Shown: positions 1 through 7,831 of the stretch, piece after piece
Layout of the letters: each line of letters begins with the position of its first letter
Position numbering within the stretch: position 1 is the first letter of the stretch
DNA from: DATFES01 sp035457725
Lineage (GTDB): Bacteria > Pseudomonadota > Alphaproteobacteria > CACIAM-22H2
NCBI GenBank assembly: GCA_035457725.1
Contig: DATIBC010000041.1
Location: 1-64,000 of the forward strand
Reading direction: 5' to 3'
DNA: 64,000 bases
Position numbers and translations under genes: made by a program
Notes under the pieces: generated by a model
Database searches by the model: none
What the model was told of the DNA's origin: nothing
The model's input: the letters and a program-made list of their open reading frames with translations, nothing else

Positions 1-114
1 ATGGACGAAACGCGCATCGAGCACAGCGAAAACTTTTCGCGGCTCGCGGCCGACATGAGCGCGCTCGCCGGGTTCCTGACGGATGTCACGGCAAGGGAGG
101 TGGCCGCGCCGTGA
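1..114 (+). CDS. C-terminal end of an unrecognised protein (possibly complete, 37 aa)
   Basis: The frame opens with ATG at the first base of the window and ends with TGA at 112–114, giving 37 residues that begin MDETRIEHSENF and end REVAAP. It may be a complete tiny gene, but more likely it is the tail of a gene cut by the window edge. Its stop overlaps the GTG start of the following acetyltransferase (GTGA), so the two are probably co-transcribed and translationally coupled. The residues show no recognisable domain, and I do not assign a function. Confidence 0.45.
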   Translation: MDETRIEHSENFSRLAADMSALAGFLTDVTAREVAAP

Positions 115-659
115 ATTTTAGCGCCGGGTCCGCGGTCGTGATTCGCGAGACGACCGATGCCGATCTGCCGGATATCCGAGCCATCTACTCGCATCATGTT
201 CTCCACGGGCTCGGCAGTTTCGAGGAAATCCCCCCCGATCTCGCCGAGATGCGTCGGCGGCGCGGCGATGTGCTGGCCCGCGGGCTCCCCTATATCGTCG
301 CCATGCTGGCTGAGCGAGTGGCCGGCTACGCCTACGCGGGACCCTACCGGACCCGCTCTGCTTATCGCTACACGGTCGAAGATTCGATCTACGTCTCGCC
401 CGACTTCCACCGTCAGGGCGTCGGCCGGGCGCTGCTCGCCGAACTGATCTCCCGCTGCACGGCGCTCGGATATCGCCAAATGATCGCCGTCATCGGCGAC
501 AGCGCGAACGACGGCTCCATCGGCCTGCACGCGGCGCAAGGGTTTGTTCAGGTCGCACACTTGCCGGCCGTCGGCTTCAAGTTCGGTCGCTGGGTCGACG
601 GCGTGTTGATGCAACGCGCGCTCGGCGAGGGACAGACAACCCTGCCCGCCGCCCGCTGA
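111..659 (+). CDS. GNAT N-acetyltransferase, phosphinothricin acetyltransferase-like
   Basis: Transfers an acetyl group from acetyl-CoA to a small amine; the Pat/Bar branch of GNAT acts on phosphinothricin, methionine sulfoximine or related amino acids. The 182-residue length fits that branch. The N-terminus (IRETTDADLPDIRAIYSHHV) and the central acetyl-CoA pyrophosphate loop RQGVGRALL, around residues 103–111, are clear, as is the late GDSANDGSIGLH segment typical of PAT proteins. The GTG start at 111 overlaps the preceding stop. The real substrate cannot be read from the sequence, so resistance is only one possibility. Confidence 0.85.
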   Translation: MNFSAGSAVVIRETTDADLPDIRAIYSHHVLHGLGSFEEIPPDLAEMRRRRGDVLARGLPYIVAMLAERVAGYAYAGPYRTRSAYRYTVEDSIYVSPDFHRQGVGRALLAELISRCTALGYRQMIAVIGDSANDGSIGLHAAQGFVQVAHLPAVGFKFGRWVDGVLMQRALGEGQTTLPAAR

Positions 660-696
660 CTCGGGTCGGCATTCGCCCTCGATTCCCGGCGACGAT

Positions 697-1332
697 CTAC
701 CGCCGCTCCGGCCAGGCGAGCCAGATGGCCATGGCCCCCAGCGTTCCGCCCATCAGCCAGCGCTGCACGCGCCAAAACGCCGGACGGCCGCGCAACCACT
801 CGCCTAGCGCGCCAAGGCTTAAGGCGATACAGGCGAGATATGCGAAACCAGCGCAAATGAACAGCGTCGCAAGCGTCAGGATTTGCGCCGTCAAATTCCC
901 TTTATCGGGGTTGGCGAACTGCGGCAAGAAGGCGACGAAAAAGATCGCGACTTTGGGGTTGAGCACGTTGGTGATCACCGCCTCGCGATAGACGCGCGCC
1001 AATGGCGCCAGTCGCAGTCGGGCGGCATTGCCGGCGTCCGGCGTGAAATCGGACAGCGCGCGCCAAGCGAGATAGAGAATGTACGCCGCGCCGGCGTAAC
1101 GGACGGCGTCGTAGGCGTACGGCACATAGGCCACGAGACTGGCAAGGCCGAACGCGACGGCGAGCGAGTGGACGACCAGGCCGGTAGAGATGCCGAGCGC
1201 CGCGACGAGGCCGGCGCCTCTGCCCTGCGCCATGCTGCGCCCGGCGACATAGAGCGTGTCGGGGCCCGGCGCCACGATCAATAAGATCGAGGCGACCGCG
1301 AAAGCCAGCAATAGCGTCGGATCTGGCAGCAC
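697..1332 (-). CDS. LysE/RhtB-family amino-acid exporter
   Basis: Inner-membrane exporter of amino acids or related metabolites. The protein is about 211 aa from a GTG at 1332, which has a GGGAG ribosome site 8 bases upstream; an ATG at 1356 would add eight residues. The family signature is at the N-terminus: a first hydrophobic helix followed by APGPDTLYVAGRSMAQGR, then five more hydrophobic segments. The length matches the family (about 205–210 aa). It converges on the acetyltransferase at 111–659. The exported substrate is unknown. Confidence 0.85.
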   Translation of the reverse strand: MLPDPTLLLAFAVASILLIVAPGPDTLYVAGRSMAQGRGAGLVAALGISTGLVVHSLAVAFGLASLVAYVPYAYDAVRYAGAAYILYLAWRALSDFTPDAGNAARLRLAPLARVYREAVITNVLNPKVAIFFVAFLPQFANPDKGNLTAQILTLATLFICAGFAYLACIALSLGALGEWLRGRPAFWRVQRWLMGGTLGAMAIWLAWPERR

Positions 1333-1475
1333 GTGGCAAACTCCCGCGTGCAACATCGGGCAAGCGCCTCGTCGCCGTCAATCCCGCCGTAGCGCGCGGC
1401 GGTCGACAAGGCTGGACGCCGGGCGCGCGACGATTCAGACTGAGCGGCTGCAGCGCTGATACGCGGGAGATGGCG

Positions 1476-2357
1476 ATGTTATGGCGCCACGGGCGACGGA
1501 GCGCGAACATCGAAGACCGGCGAGGCATGGCCGGTGGGCCAACAGGTTACGGTCGCACTGGGGTGGTCGGAGGCATCGGCGGCCTTGGCGCGGTCGCGAT
1601 CGTGGTAATTGCCCTGTTCTTGGGTATCGACCCGACGGTGCTGCTCGAAGGCGGGCCGATTGGCGGAACACCAGTCGGCTACGCGCCACCCGCCGGCCGT
1701 GGCGGCGGCGCGTCCGACGAGCGGAAGGATTTCGTCGCGGTGGTGCTGGCCGATACCGAGGAAACATGGCACGGCGTGTTCCGCGCCTCCGGCCGTCGAT
1801 ACGAAGAGCCGAAACTCGTGTTGTTCAGCGGCGCGGTGCAGTCGGCGTGCGGTTTCGCGCAGGCCGCCGTCGGACCGTTTTACTGTCCGGGCGACCGCAA
1901 GCTGTACCTCGATTTGGACTTTTTCGAGGATCTTTCGCGACGGTTCGGCGCGCCCGGCGATTTCGCCCAGGCTTACGTGATCGCGCACGAAGTCGGGCAC
2001 CATGTGCAGACGCTGCTTGGCATATCGCAGCAAGTTCACGCGGCGCGCGCGCGGCAATCTCCCGCCGAAGCGAACGCGATGTCGGTGCGTCTCGAACTGC
2101 AGGCGGACTGCTTTGCCGGCGTCTGGGCGCATCACGCCGACCGCGTGCGCGGAATCGTCGAAAGCGGCGACCTAGAGGAGGCGCTCAATGCGGCAAGCGC
2201 CATCGGCGATGATCGGCTGCAGCGCCGGGGCCGCGGCTATGTGTCGCCCGATTCGTTCACCCACGGCACCTCGGCGCAGCGCGCGCGCTGGTTCCGTCGT
2301 GGCTTTTCCGGTGGCGACCCGCAGGCTTGCGACAGCTTCGCCGTCGACCAACCTTGA
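1476..2357 (+). CDS. Neutral zinc metallopeptidase, YpfJ family
   Basis: Membrane-anchored protein of the YpfJ (putative neutral zinc metallopeptidase) family. One hydrophobic helix lies near residues 30–52, rich in Gly, Ala and Val. The rest would be extracytoplasmic and contains the zinc motif HEVGHH, with a downstream Glu-rich helix (LELQADCFAGVWAHH) that supplies the third ligand region. About 293 aa, the usual size. I prefer ATG 1476 because GGGAG lies 7 bases upstream; an in-frame ATG at 1470 overlaps that site. It diverges from lysE. The physiological substrate of this family is not established. Confidence 0.88.
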   Translation: MLWRHGRRSANIEDRRGMAGGPTGYGRTGVVGGIGGLGAVAIVVIALFLGIDPTVLLEGGPIGGTPVGYAPPAGRGGGASDERKDFVAVVLADTEETWHGVFRASGRRYEEPKLVLFSGAVQSACGFAQAAVGPFYCPGDRKLYLDLDFFEDLSRRFGAPGDFAQAYVIAHEVGHHVQTLLGISQQVHAARARQSPAEANAMSVRLELQADCFAGVWAHHADRVRGIVESGDLEEALNAASAIGDDRLQRRGRGYVSPDSFTHGTSAQRARWFRRGFSGGDPQACDSFAVDQP

Positions 2358-2384
2358 TCGGAATCGACCTCGGACGCCGCCGGC

Positions 2385-3710
2385 TCAGTTCGCGACACGA
2401 TACAGCTGCCAATCGTCGGGAACGCCTTTGAGGGCATGAACGCCGAAATCGTCGAACGCGATTCCAGACCCGGCGACGAGATCCTTGACGGTGCGCGAGA
2501 CGACGATGCCGTCGGCGGGCGCCAGCGCCGAAATTCGCGCCGCGATGTGAAGCGCCAGTCCCGTCACCGCCTCGCCGCGCATTTCGTATTCGCCGGTATG
2601 CAGGCCGAGACGAATGCTGAGCCCCAATTCGTGCACCGACGCTCGCACGGCGTCGGCGCACTGAATGGCGCGCGCTGGCCCGTCGAATATGGCGACGAAC
2701 CCGTCGCCGGCGGTGCCGATCTCGCGGCCGCGAAATCGCATCAGCTCGGCGCGAACCGCGGCGTGATGCGCGTTGAGCAAATCGGTCCAGCGCTGGTCGC
2801 CGCGCTCGATGGCCAGCCTGGTCGAATCGACGATGTCGGTAAAAAGAATCGTGCCCAGCACGCGATCGCTCGCCGTCACCGGCCGCACGCCGGTGAGAAA
2901 CTCCTGCACGTTTTGCACGATCGTGTCGGCGCCGACGCAGAACGGCAGGTGATCGTCCGAATCGTAGACGACGAGTTTGGCCCCAGCGATATTTCCGGCC
3001 AAATAGCGGCCATTCTCGACCGACGTCGTGCGATCGCCCTCAGCATGGAGGATCAGCGTCGGCACGCGGATCGACGGCAGAACATGACGAATGTCGATCT
3101 CCAAATTCGCCCTGGTCAGGGCGAGCGCGGCGCTCGGACTCGCGCTTTGACGCAAGAACCTCGCCCACCATTGCCGGAAGCGCGGGTCGTTGACCGTCGA
3201 GGGCGCCCGGATATCGAGACCGACGGCGGTGCCCCACTCGTGCTCGATCGAATGCAGGAAGGCATCGATGAAACGTTGGTCGACGCCCGCGGGGTAGTCG
3301 GGCACCCTGGTGCGGCGCGCATAGCTGCCGACCATGATCAAGGCGGTGACGCGCTCGGGGTACGTCGCGGCGAACAGCGCACACATCGGGCCGCCCTCCG
3401 AGTATCCGAGGAGCGCCGCGCGTTTCGAGCCGACCGCGTCCATGACCGCGCGTACGTCGTCCATGCGCTGCTCCAAAGTCGAGACGTCGGTCACCCGGTC
3501 CGAGAGTCCGGTCCCGCGCTTGTCGAACAGGATGAGCCGCGAGAACTCGGCGAGGCGCGTGTAGAAGCGCGCCACATTCGGTTCCTCCCAGAACACCTCG
3601 ACATTCGAAAGCCAGCCGGGCGCCACCACCAGATCGATCGGACCTTTGCCGACCGCCTGATAGGCGATGTTGATCCCGTCGCTGCTCGCGTATCGCGTCT
3701 CGGGCGTCAT
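2385..3710 (-). CDS. Alpha/beta hydrolase–class III adenylate cyclase hybrid
   Basis: Two-domain protein. Residues from about 1 to 270 form an alpha/beta hydrolase (nucleophile elbow GYSEGGP), and the last 160 residues form a class III nucleotide cyclase catalytic domain. Both metal-binding aspartates are visible, in FTDIVDST and GTAGDGFVAIF. The usual transition-state Asn is His (LHIAARIS), while the Arg is kept. Start chosen at ATG 3710 (MTPETRYASSDG), where homologues of this hybrid family begin; the frame is open to 3809. Presumably makes cAMP in response to a ligand bound by the hydrolase-like domain, which is an inference. Confidence 0.85.
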   Translation of the reverse strand: MTPETRYASSDGINIAYQAVGKGPIDLVVAPGWLSNVEVFWEEPNVARFYTRLAEFSRLILFDKRGTGLSDRVTDVSTLEQRMDDVRAVMDAVGSKRAALLGYSEGGPMCALFAATYPERVTALIMVGSYARRTRVPDYPAGVDQRFIDAFLHSIEHEWGTAVGLDIRAPSTVNDPRFRQWWARFLRQSASPSAALALTRANLEIDIRHVLPSIRVPTLILHAEGDRTTSVENGRYLAGNIAGAKLVVYDSDDHLPFCVGADTIVQNVQEFLTGVRPVTASDRVLGTILFTDIVDSTRLAIERGDQRWTDLLNAHHAAVRAELMRFRGREIGTAGDGFVAIFDGPARAIQCADAVRASVHELGLSIRLGLHTGEYEMRGEAVTGLALHIAARISALAPADGIVVSRTVKDLVAGSGIAFDDFGVHALKGVPDDWQLYRVAN

Positions 3711-4094
3711 CCGCCAAGACCAATCGAAGCGCCGCGGTTGCGCGGCGGCGGCGTGGACGATCCCAAGCCGCGGGATCGCAAGGCTAGACAATTCGCCCGG
3801 CTGACTCAACGTCGCCCCGCGGGTTCGATGGTTGCCGCCACAAGCATGCGCGCGCGGGCTGTCTGGGATTGCTGCGTGCGACTATGATCGGGCGGGGCGG
3901 CGAATCGGGAGGACCACCATGGCGAACATCCAAGGCAGACCCCAGCGCAGCGCCCGACGCTGTTCGCGCGAAGCGGAGCGCGCTTCGCGCATCGATGTTA
4001 GCGTGTCGCCCGCCAATCAAGACGTGAAGCGCGGATGGCGGGCAAACTTCAGGCAACTCGGCACGATCGGCCAGAAACACGGGAGCACGAACGA

Positions 4095-4394
4095 ATGATT
4101 CTCGAAATCGCCCAGATCGAAGTGAAAGCGGGCCTCGAAAAGGAGTTCGAAGCAGGCGTCGCCAAGGCCGCGCCGGTGTTCGCTCGCGCCAAGGGCTGCC
4201 GCGGCATGGAGCTGCAACGCTCGATCGAGAAGCCAAGCCGCTACCGGCTGTTGGTCAAATGGGAGACGCTCGAGAACCATACCGTCGATTTTCGCGCCTC
4301 CGAAGATTTCAAGGTGTGGCGTGGGCTGGTCGGGCACTGCTTCGCCGGCGCGCCGGAAGTCGAACACACGTCGCAGGTGGTGCACGGGTTCTGA
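4095..4394 (+). CDS. Antibiotic biosynthesis monooxygenase (ABM) domain protein
   Basis: A 99-residue protein made of a single ABM (dimeric alpha/beta barrel) domain. It opens with MILEIAQIEVKAGLEKEFEA and carries the family's Trp-Glu strand (LLVKWETLENHTVDFR) and a late Phe-rich helix. Such proteins include quinone or heme-modifying monooxygenases and many small proteins of unknown role. ATG 4095 was chosen because the fold begins directly there; the frame is open further upstream to 4035 but without domain content. It stands alone between the cyclase hybrid and a gene-free region. Confidence 0.8.
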   Translation: MILEIAQIEVKAGLEKEFEAGVAKAAPVFARAKGCRGMELQRSIEKPSRYRLLVKWETLENHTVDFRASEDFKVWRGLVGHCFAGAPEVEHTSQVVHGF

Positions 4395-4446
4395 CAGCCG
4401 GCGGGCGAGGGCCGGCCGGCGTGACGCTTCCTGGCACGAGGCGGGC

Positions 4447-4480
4447 AAAAAAATGGGCCGCACCTTTTGAGCACGGCCCA
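4447..4480 (-). terminator. Rho-independent terminator (minus strand)
   Basis: Perfect 7-bp stem (4454–4460 with 4474–4480), 13-base loop, then a run of seven T on the minus strand (A4447–4453 on plus). No minus-strand protein gene lies upstream of it, which is the main reason to suspect a non-coding transcript. Confidence 0.65.
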
Positions 4481-4550
4481 AGTTTAGGGAGGAAACGCCC
4501 GGAATGCGGCCAGGGAGGCCGGATTCCGACGCGGCATCAGGGATGCCGCA
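4447..4550 (-). ncRNA. Candidate trans-acting small RNA with three stem-loops
   Basis: Read on the minus strand, about 100 bases fold into three consecutive hairpins. The first is GCGGCATC/GATGCCGC (8 bp, 4531–4549) with a CCT loop. The second is an 11-bp stem with one mismatch (4500–4528) and loop TCCCT. The third is a 7-bp stem TGGGCCG/CGGCCCA (4454–4480) followed directly by seven T: a Rho-independent terminator. Between the last two hairpins the single strand reads TTTCCTCCCTAAAC. C-rich loops and CCUCC runs can pair with Shine–Dalgarno sites and recur in alphaproteobacterial regulatory RNAs. A promoter-like pair lies just upstream. No homologue was recognised. Confidence 0.5.
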
Positions 4551-4614
4551 GTGCAATATTTGAATGGTGCGACGCAAAAATCAAGCATCAATTTATCGCA
4601 GTGCAAAATATTTT
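4547..4614. repeat. Two direct copies of CGCAGTGCAA
   Basis: CGCAGTGCAA occurs at 4547–4556 and again at 4597–4606, 50 bases apart, each followed by an AT-rich stretch containing ATATTT. A 50-base period is close to five helical turns, so the same protein could bind both on one face. TGC-rich sites of this sort resemble those described for PhaR-type regulators, but that assignment is a guess. Confidence 0.4.
4556..4584 (-). promoter_or_regulatory. Putative promoter of the small RNA
   Basis: On the minus strand, TTGATT (4584–4579) and AAATAT (4561–4556) are separated by 17 bases. A start about 7 bases downstream would fall at the base of the first hairpin (near 4549). The match is weak, but position and spacing fit. 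Confidence 0.35.
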
Positions 4615-4901
4615 ATGTGTACGAACGACAATCTGGTACAAGATTGAATTGAAAGAGATATTTTTTGGCTACGGTTATATGAGCGTCCGCGGCTTCGCCG
4701 CGATGCGGCGACTCGACGCCCGATGGCCTGGTCCTTGGCGAATCCAATTCTTCGCCTATTTATGGCTTAATAACAGAGGCTTAGATCGAATTTCCTGGGC
4801 ACGAGCATTGGATGATCTATAGTCTTCAATAGCGATGGCCCGATTCGCCGGAACGAGTGGTTGGCGCGTCGGCCAGTACGGCGGTCAACCAGCGGTGGCC
4901 C

Positions 4902-5879
4902 ATGAACGATACGACGCCACACCCGCCTGCCCAGCAACCTGTTTCCGGTCTGGTGACCCCGCGTTTTTCGGGCATACCGACATTCATGCGCTTGCCATTC
5001 GCCAGCGACCCCACGACGGTCGACGTGGCGCTTGTCGGCGTGCCGTGGGACGGCGGGACGACCAATCGTCCAGGCGCCCGACATGGCCCGCGTGAGATCC
5101 GCAATCAGTCGAGCCTGATCCGCCGCGTCCATCCGACCACGCGCGTGTCGCCGTTCACGCTTGCCCGCTGCGCCGACCTGGGCGATGCCCCGGTCAACCC
5201 GGTCGATCTCCTGGACACGCTGTCGCGCATCGAACAGTTCTTCGCCAAGCTGCACGAAGCCGGAGCGGCGCCGCTCTCGGCGGGCGGCGATCATCTGGTG
5301 ACGTTGCCGATCTTTCGCGCGATCGCCGGCAAGCGAAAACTGGGCATGGTGCATTTCGACGCCCATTCCGACACCTGGGACCGCTACTTCGGCGATTATC
5401 GCTACACGCATGGCACGCCGTTTCGCCGCGCAATCGAGGAAGGACTGCTCGATCCTAGACGGACGATCCAGATCGGCATCCGCGGCTCGCTCTACTCGCA
5501 AGACGACAACGATTGGGCGCTCGCCCAGGGCATCCGCGTGGTCACGATCGAGGAATATTTCGCGCTCGGGCCGGAGAAGGTGATCGCCGAGGCGCGGCGC
5601 ATCGTCGGCGATGCTCCGTCCTACATCAGCTTCGACGTCGATGGCCTCGACCCCGTCTACGCGCCAGGCACGGGAACGCCGGAGATCGGCGGTTACTCGA
5701 CGTTCGATGCCCAGCTCATGGTGCGCGGCTTGCGTGGACTCGACATCGTCGGAGGCGACGTGGTCGAAGTTTCGCCGCCGCTCGATCCCAGCGGCAACAC
5801 CGCGCTGGTCGGCGCGACGATGATGTTCGAAATTCTCTGCGTGCTCGCCGAGGCGATCGCCCGGCGCAAGCGCCGCTGA
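4902..5879 (+). CDS. speB: Agmatinase / ureohydrolase family protein
   Basis: Mn-dependent ureohydrolase, most like agmatinase (agmatine to putrescine plus urea) or guanidino-acid hydrolases. The metal-binding motifs are in order: GGDHLVTLP, then FDAHSDTWD, then SFDVDGLDPVYAPGTGTPE. The N-terminal VGVPWDGGTTNRPGARHGP segment, with its substrate-loop glycines, is also typical. The start is taken at ATG 4902 (MNDTTPHPP), giving 325 aa, with GGTGG a few bases upstream; an in-frame GTG at 4857 exists. The related enzymes guanidinobutyrase and guanidinopropionase cannot be excluded from sequence alone. Confidence 0.85.
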   Translation: MNDTTPHPPAQQPVSGLVTPRFSGIPTFMRLPFASDPTTVDVALVGVPWDGGTTNRPGARHGPREIRNQSSLIRRVHPTTRVSPFTLARCADLGDAPVNPVDLLDTLSRIEQFFAKLHEAGAAPLSAGGDHLVTLPIFRAIAGKRKLGMVHFDAHSDTWDRYFGDYRYTHGTPFRRAIEEGLLDPRRTIQIGIRGSLYSQDDNDWALAQGIRVVTIEEYFALGPEKVIAEARRIVGDAPSYISFDVDGLDPVYAPGTGTPEIGGYSTFDAQLMVRGLRGLDIVGGDVVEVSPPLDPSGNTALVGATMMFEILCVLAEAIARRKRR

Positions 5880-5890
5880 CCCTCGACGAC

Positions 5891-7033
5891 ATGGACGAAG
5901 ACGCTTCGCGCGCGCGTGCGTGGTGTCGCGCCGCGCGTGCCGAGGGGATCTGGGTCGCCGAGCTCGGCGGCCGCTGGATCCTTGCCAACGTGGTCGAGCT
6001 CGAGCATGACGTCGCGGCCCTGGCGCCCGACGCCGGCGCCGCGGTGCGAATCGACCTTGGCGGCGTCGAAGCGCTGGATACGGCCGGAGCTTGGCTGATC
6101 TATCGCTTGGCGCGACGGCTGGCCAACGTTCCGCACAAGGTCGAAATTTCCGGCGCCACCGACGCCCAGACGGCGCTGCTCGAGCGCATGGCGCCCAAGG
6201 AGGGTCGCCGCCCGCTCATGCGGCCCTACAATCCGCTGCGCGACATGCTCGAGCGCGTCGGCGAGGTGACGATCAACGTCCTCAGCCGCGCGCGCGATCT
6301 CGTCTCCTTCTTCGGCCTGACGGCAATCGTCTTCGTCCGCGCGGCCCTGCGGCCGCGGCGGTTGCGCTTCGTATCGCTCTTGAGCCATCTCGAGCGCGTC
6401 GGTCTCAATGCGCTCCCGATCGTCGGATTGCTATCGTTTTTGATCGGGGTCGTCCTCGCTTATCAGGGGGCCGATCAGCTCCGGCAGTTTGGCGCCGAGA
6501 TCTATACCGTCAATCTCCTCGGCGTGTCGGTGCTGCGCGAAATCGGCATCTTGATGACCGCGATCCTCGTTGCCGGCCGTTCGGGCAGCGCGTTCACAGC
6601 CGAGATCGGCATGATGAAGGTCAACGAGGAAGTCGCCGCCATGCAGACGATCGGCGTCGACCCGATGGAAGTCTTGGTCCTGCCGCGCGTGCTGGCGACG
6701 GTGATCGCGCTGCCGCTTCTCTGCTTTTACGCCAATATGATGGCGCTCCTCGGTGGCGCGATCATGTCCTATTTCGCGCTCGGCATCGGCGTCGAGCAAT
6801 TTCTCGTCCGGCTCAAGGACGCGATCACCGTGTCGACGCTTTGGGTGGGCATGGTCAAGGCGCCCTTCTTCGCGTTTCTGATCGGCATGGTCGGCTGCTA
6901 CGAAGGGCTCAAGGTCGAGGGCAGCGCCGAAAGCGTCGGCCGGCTGACGACCAAGGCGGTGGTCGAGGCGATTTTCCTGGTCATCGTCGCCGACGCCGGG
7001 TTTTCAATCCTTTTTTCGTACCTGGGCATCTGA
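5891..7033 (+). CDS. mlaE: MlaE-type lipid ABC transporter permease with N-terminal STAS domain
   Basis: Inner-membrane permease of the Mla/MCE system, which moves phospholipid or other hydrophobic molecules between the membranes. Residues 1 to about 95 form a STAS-like domain (DTAGAWLIYRLARRL); the remainder is the MlaE permease with five to six membrane helices and the family segments VAGRSGSAFTAEIGMMKVNE and VLPRVLATVIALPLL. Fused STAS–MlaE is a common form, whereas enterobacteria encode the STAS protein (MlaB) separately. Length 380 aa from ATG 5891, only 11 bases after the agmatinase gene, and 3 bases before the ATPase gene. Confidence 0.93.
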   Translation: MDEDASRARAWCRAARAEGIWVAELGGRWILANVVELEHDVAALAPDAGAAVRIDLGGVEALDTAGAWLIYRLARRLANVPHKVEISGATDAQTALLERMAPKEGRRPLMRPYNPLRDMLERVGEVTINVLSRARDLVSFFGLTAIVFVRAALRPRRLRFVSLLSHLERVGLNALPIVGLLSFLIGVVLAYQGADQLRQFGAEIYTVNLLGVSVLREIGILMTAILVAGRSGSAFTAEIGMMKVNEEVAAMQTIGVDPMEVLVLPRVLATVIALPLLCFYANMMALLGGAIMSYFALGIGVEQFLVRLKDAITVSTLWVGMVKAPFFAFLIGMVGCYEGLKVEGSAESVGRLTTKAVVEAIFLVIVADAGFSILFSYLGI

Positions 7034-7036
7034 ACG

Positions 7037-7828
7037 ATGGCCGATGCTGGTCCGAGATCGCCGATCATCCGCCTCAAGGGAATCGTCACGCGCTTCGGCA
7101 GCAACGTGATCCACGACGGCCTCGATCTCGACATCAGGCGCGGCGAAATACTCGCGGTCGTCGGCGGGTCGGGAACCGGCAAGTCGGTGCTTTTGCGCAC
7201 CATCATCGGCCTGCGCCAGCCCGATGGCGGCACCATCGAGATTCTCGGACAAGACACCGCGCGGCTCGACGACCGCGGCCGCGCGGCCCTGCGCAGACGA
7301 TGGGGCGTGTTGTTCCAAGGCGGCGCGCTCTTCAGCTCGCTAACCGTGGCGCAGAACATCCGCGTCCCGTTCAAGGAGCACACCAAGCTGCCGGCCAAGC
7401 TGGCGGGCGATCTGATTCGCATCAAGATCCAGATCGTCGGCCTGCCCGCCGAGGCCGGCGCGAAGTTTCCCTCGGAGCTTTCGGGGGGCATGGTCAAGCG
7501 CGCCGGATTGGCCCGCGCGCTGGCGCTCGATCCGGAAATCCTTTTCCTCGACGAGCCGACGGCCGGCCTCGATCCGATCGCCGCCTCGGCCTTCGACCAG
7601 CTCATCCGCGACCTGCAGCGGAGCCTCGGCCTTACCGTGGTGATGATCACCCACGACCTCGACACGCTCGCCGCCATCGCCGACCGCATTGCGGTTCTCG
7701 TCGATCGCCGTGTTAAAGTCGGTACCATGGACGAGTTGCTGGCCGACCCGCATCCTTGGATCCACGATTACTTCGCCGGCCCGCGGGGACGGGCCGCGGC
7801 CCGAGCGCACGACGTCGAGGCGCGATAG
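7037..7828 (+). CDS. mlaF: MlaF-type ABC transporter ATPase
   Basis: Cytoplasmic ATPase that powers the MlaE permease. Walker A GGSGTGKS lies near residue 42, the signature reads LSGGMVKRAGLARA, Walker B ILFLDEPTAGLDP, and the switch His is in MITHDLDTLAAIADR. At 263 aa it has the usual length. It sits between the permease and the MCE gene with 3-base gaps on both sides, so a single operon is certain. The signature with Met-Val-Lys-Arg is the form usual in Mla ATPases. Confidence 0.95.
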   Translation: MADAGPRSPIIRLKGIVTRFGSNVIHDGLDLDIRRGEILAVVGGSGTGKSVLLRTIIGLRQPDGGTIEILGQDTARLDDRGRAALRRRWGVLFQGGALFSSLTVAQNIRVPFKEHTKLPAKLAGDLIRIKIQIVGLPAEAGAKFPSELSGGMVKRAGLARALALDPEILFLDEPTAGLDPIAASAFDQLIRDLQRSLGLTVVMITHDLDTLAAIADRIAVLVDRRVKVGTMDELLADPHPWIHDYFAGPRGRAAARAHDVEAR

Positions 7829-7831
7829 GCC

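Larger units (their letters stand above)
4395..4901. other. Gene-free 507-bp region
   Basis: No convincing protein gene on either strand. The left part (about 4447–4550) is packed with inverted repeats and ends in a minus-strand terminator; see the small-RNA entry. The middle (about 4547–4670) is AT-rich compared with the rest of the window and holds two copies of CGCAGTGCAA. The right part (about 4700–4900) probably contains the promoter of the agmatinase-family gene; I could not pick a convincing -35/-10 pair there. Confidence 0.7.

Noticed and set aside
2436..3887. Long open frame (483 codons) on the plus strand opposite the hydrolase–cyclase gene
   Set aside because: Rich in Arg, His and Asp, no recognisable domain, and fully antisense to a well-supported gene; it is a by-product of GC-rich codon use.
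4500..4549. The hairpins read as a plus-strand terminator of the ABM gene
   Set aside because: No T-run follows them on the plus strand; the only T-run is on the minus strand after the third hairpin.
4700..4823. Open frame running through the gene-free region into 4822
   Set aside because: Its first part is antisense or out of frame to the ABM gene, it crosses the hairpin cluster, and it lacks any domain or ribosome site.
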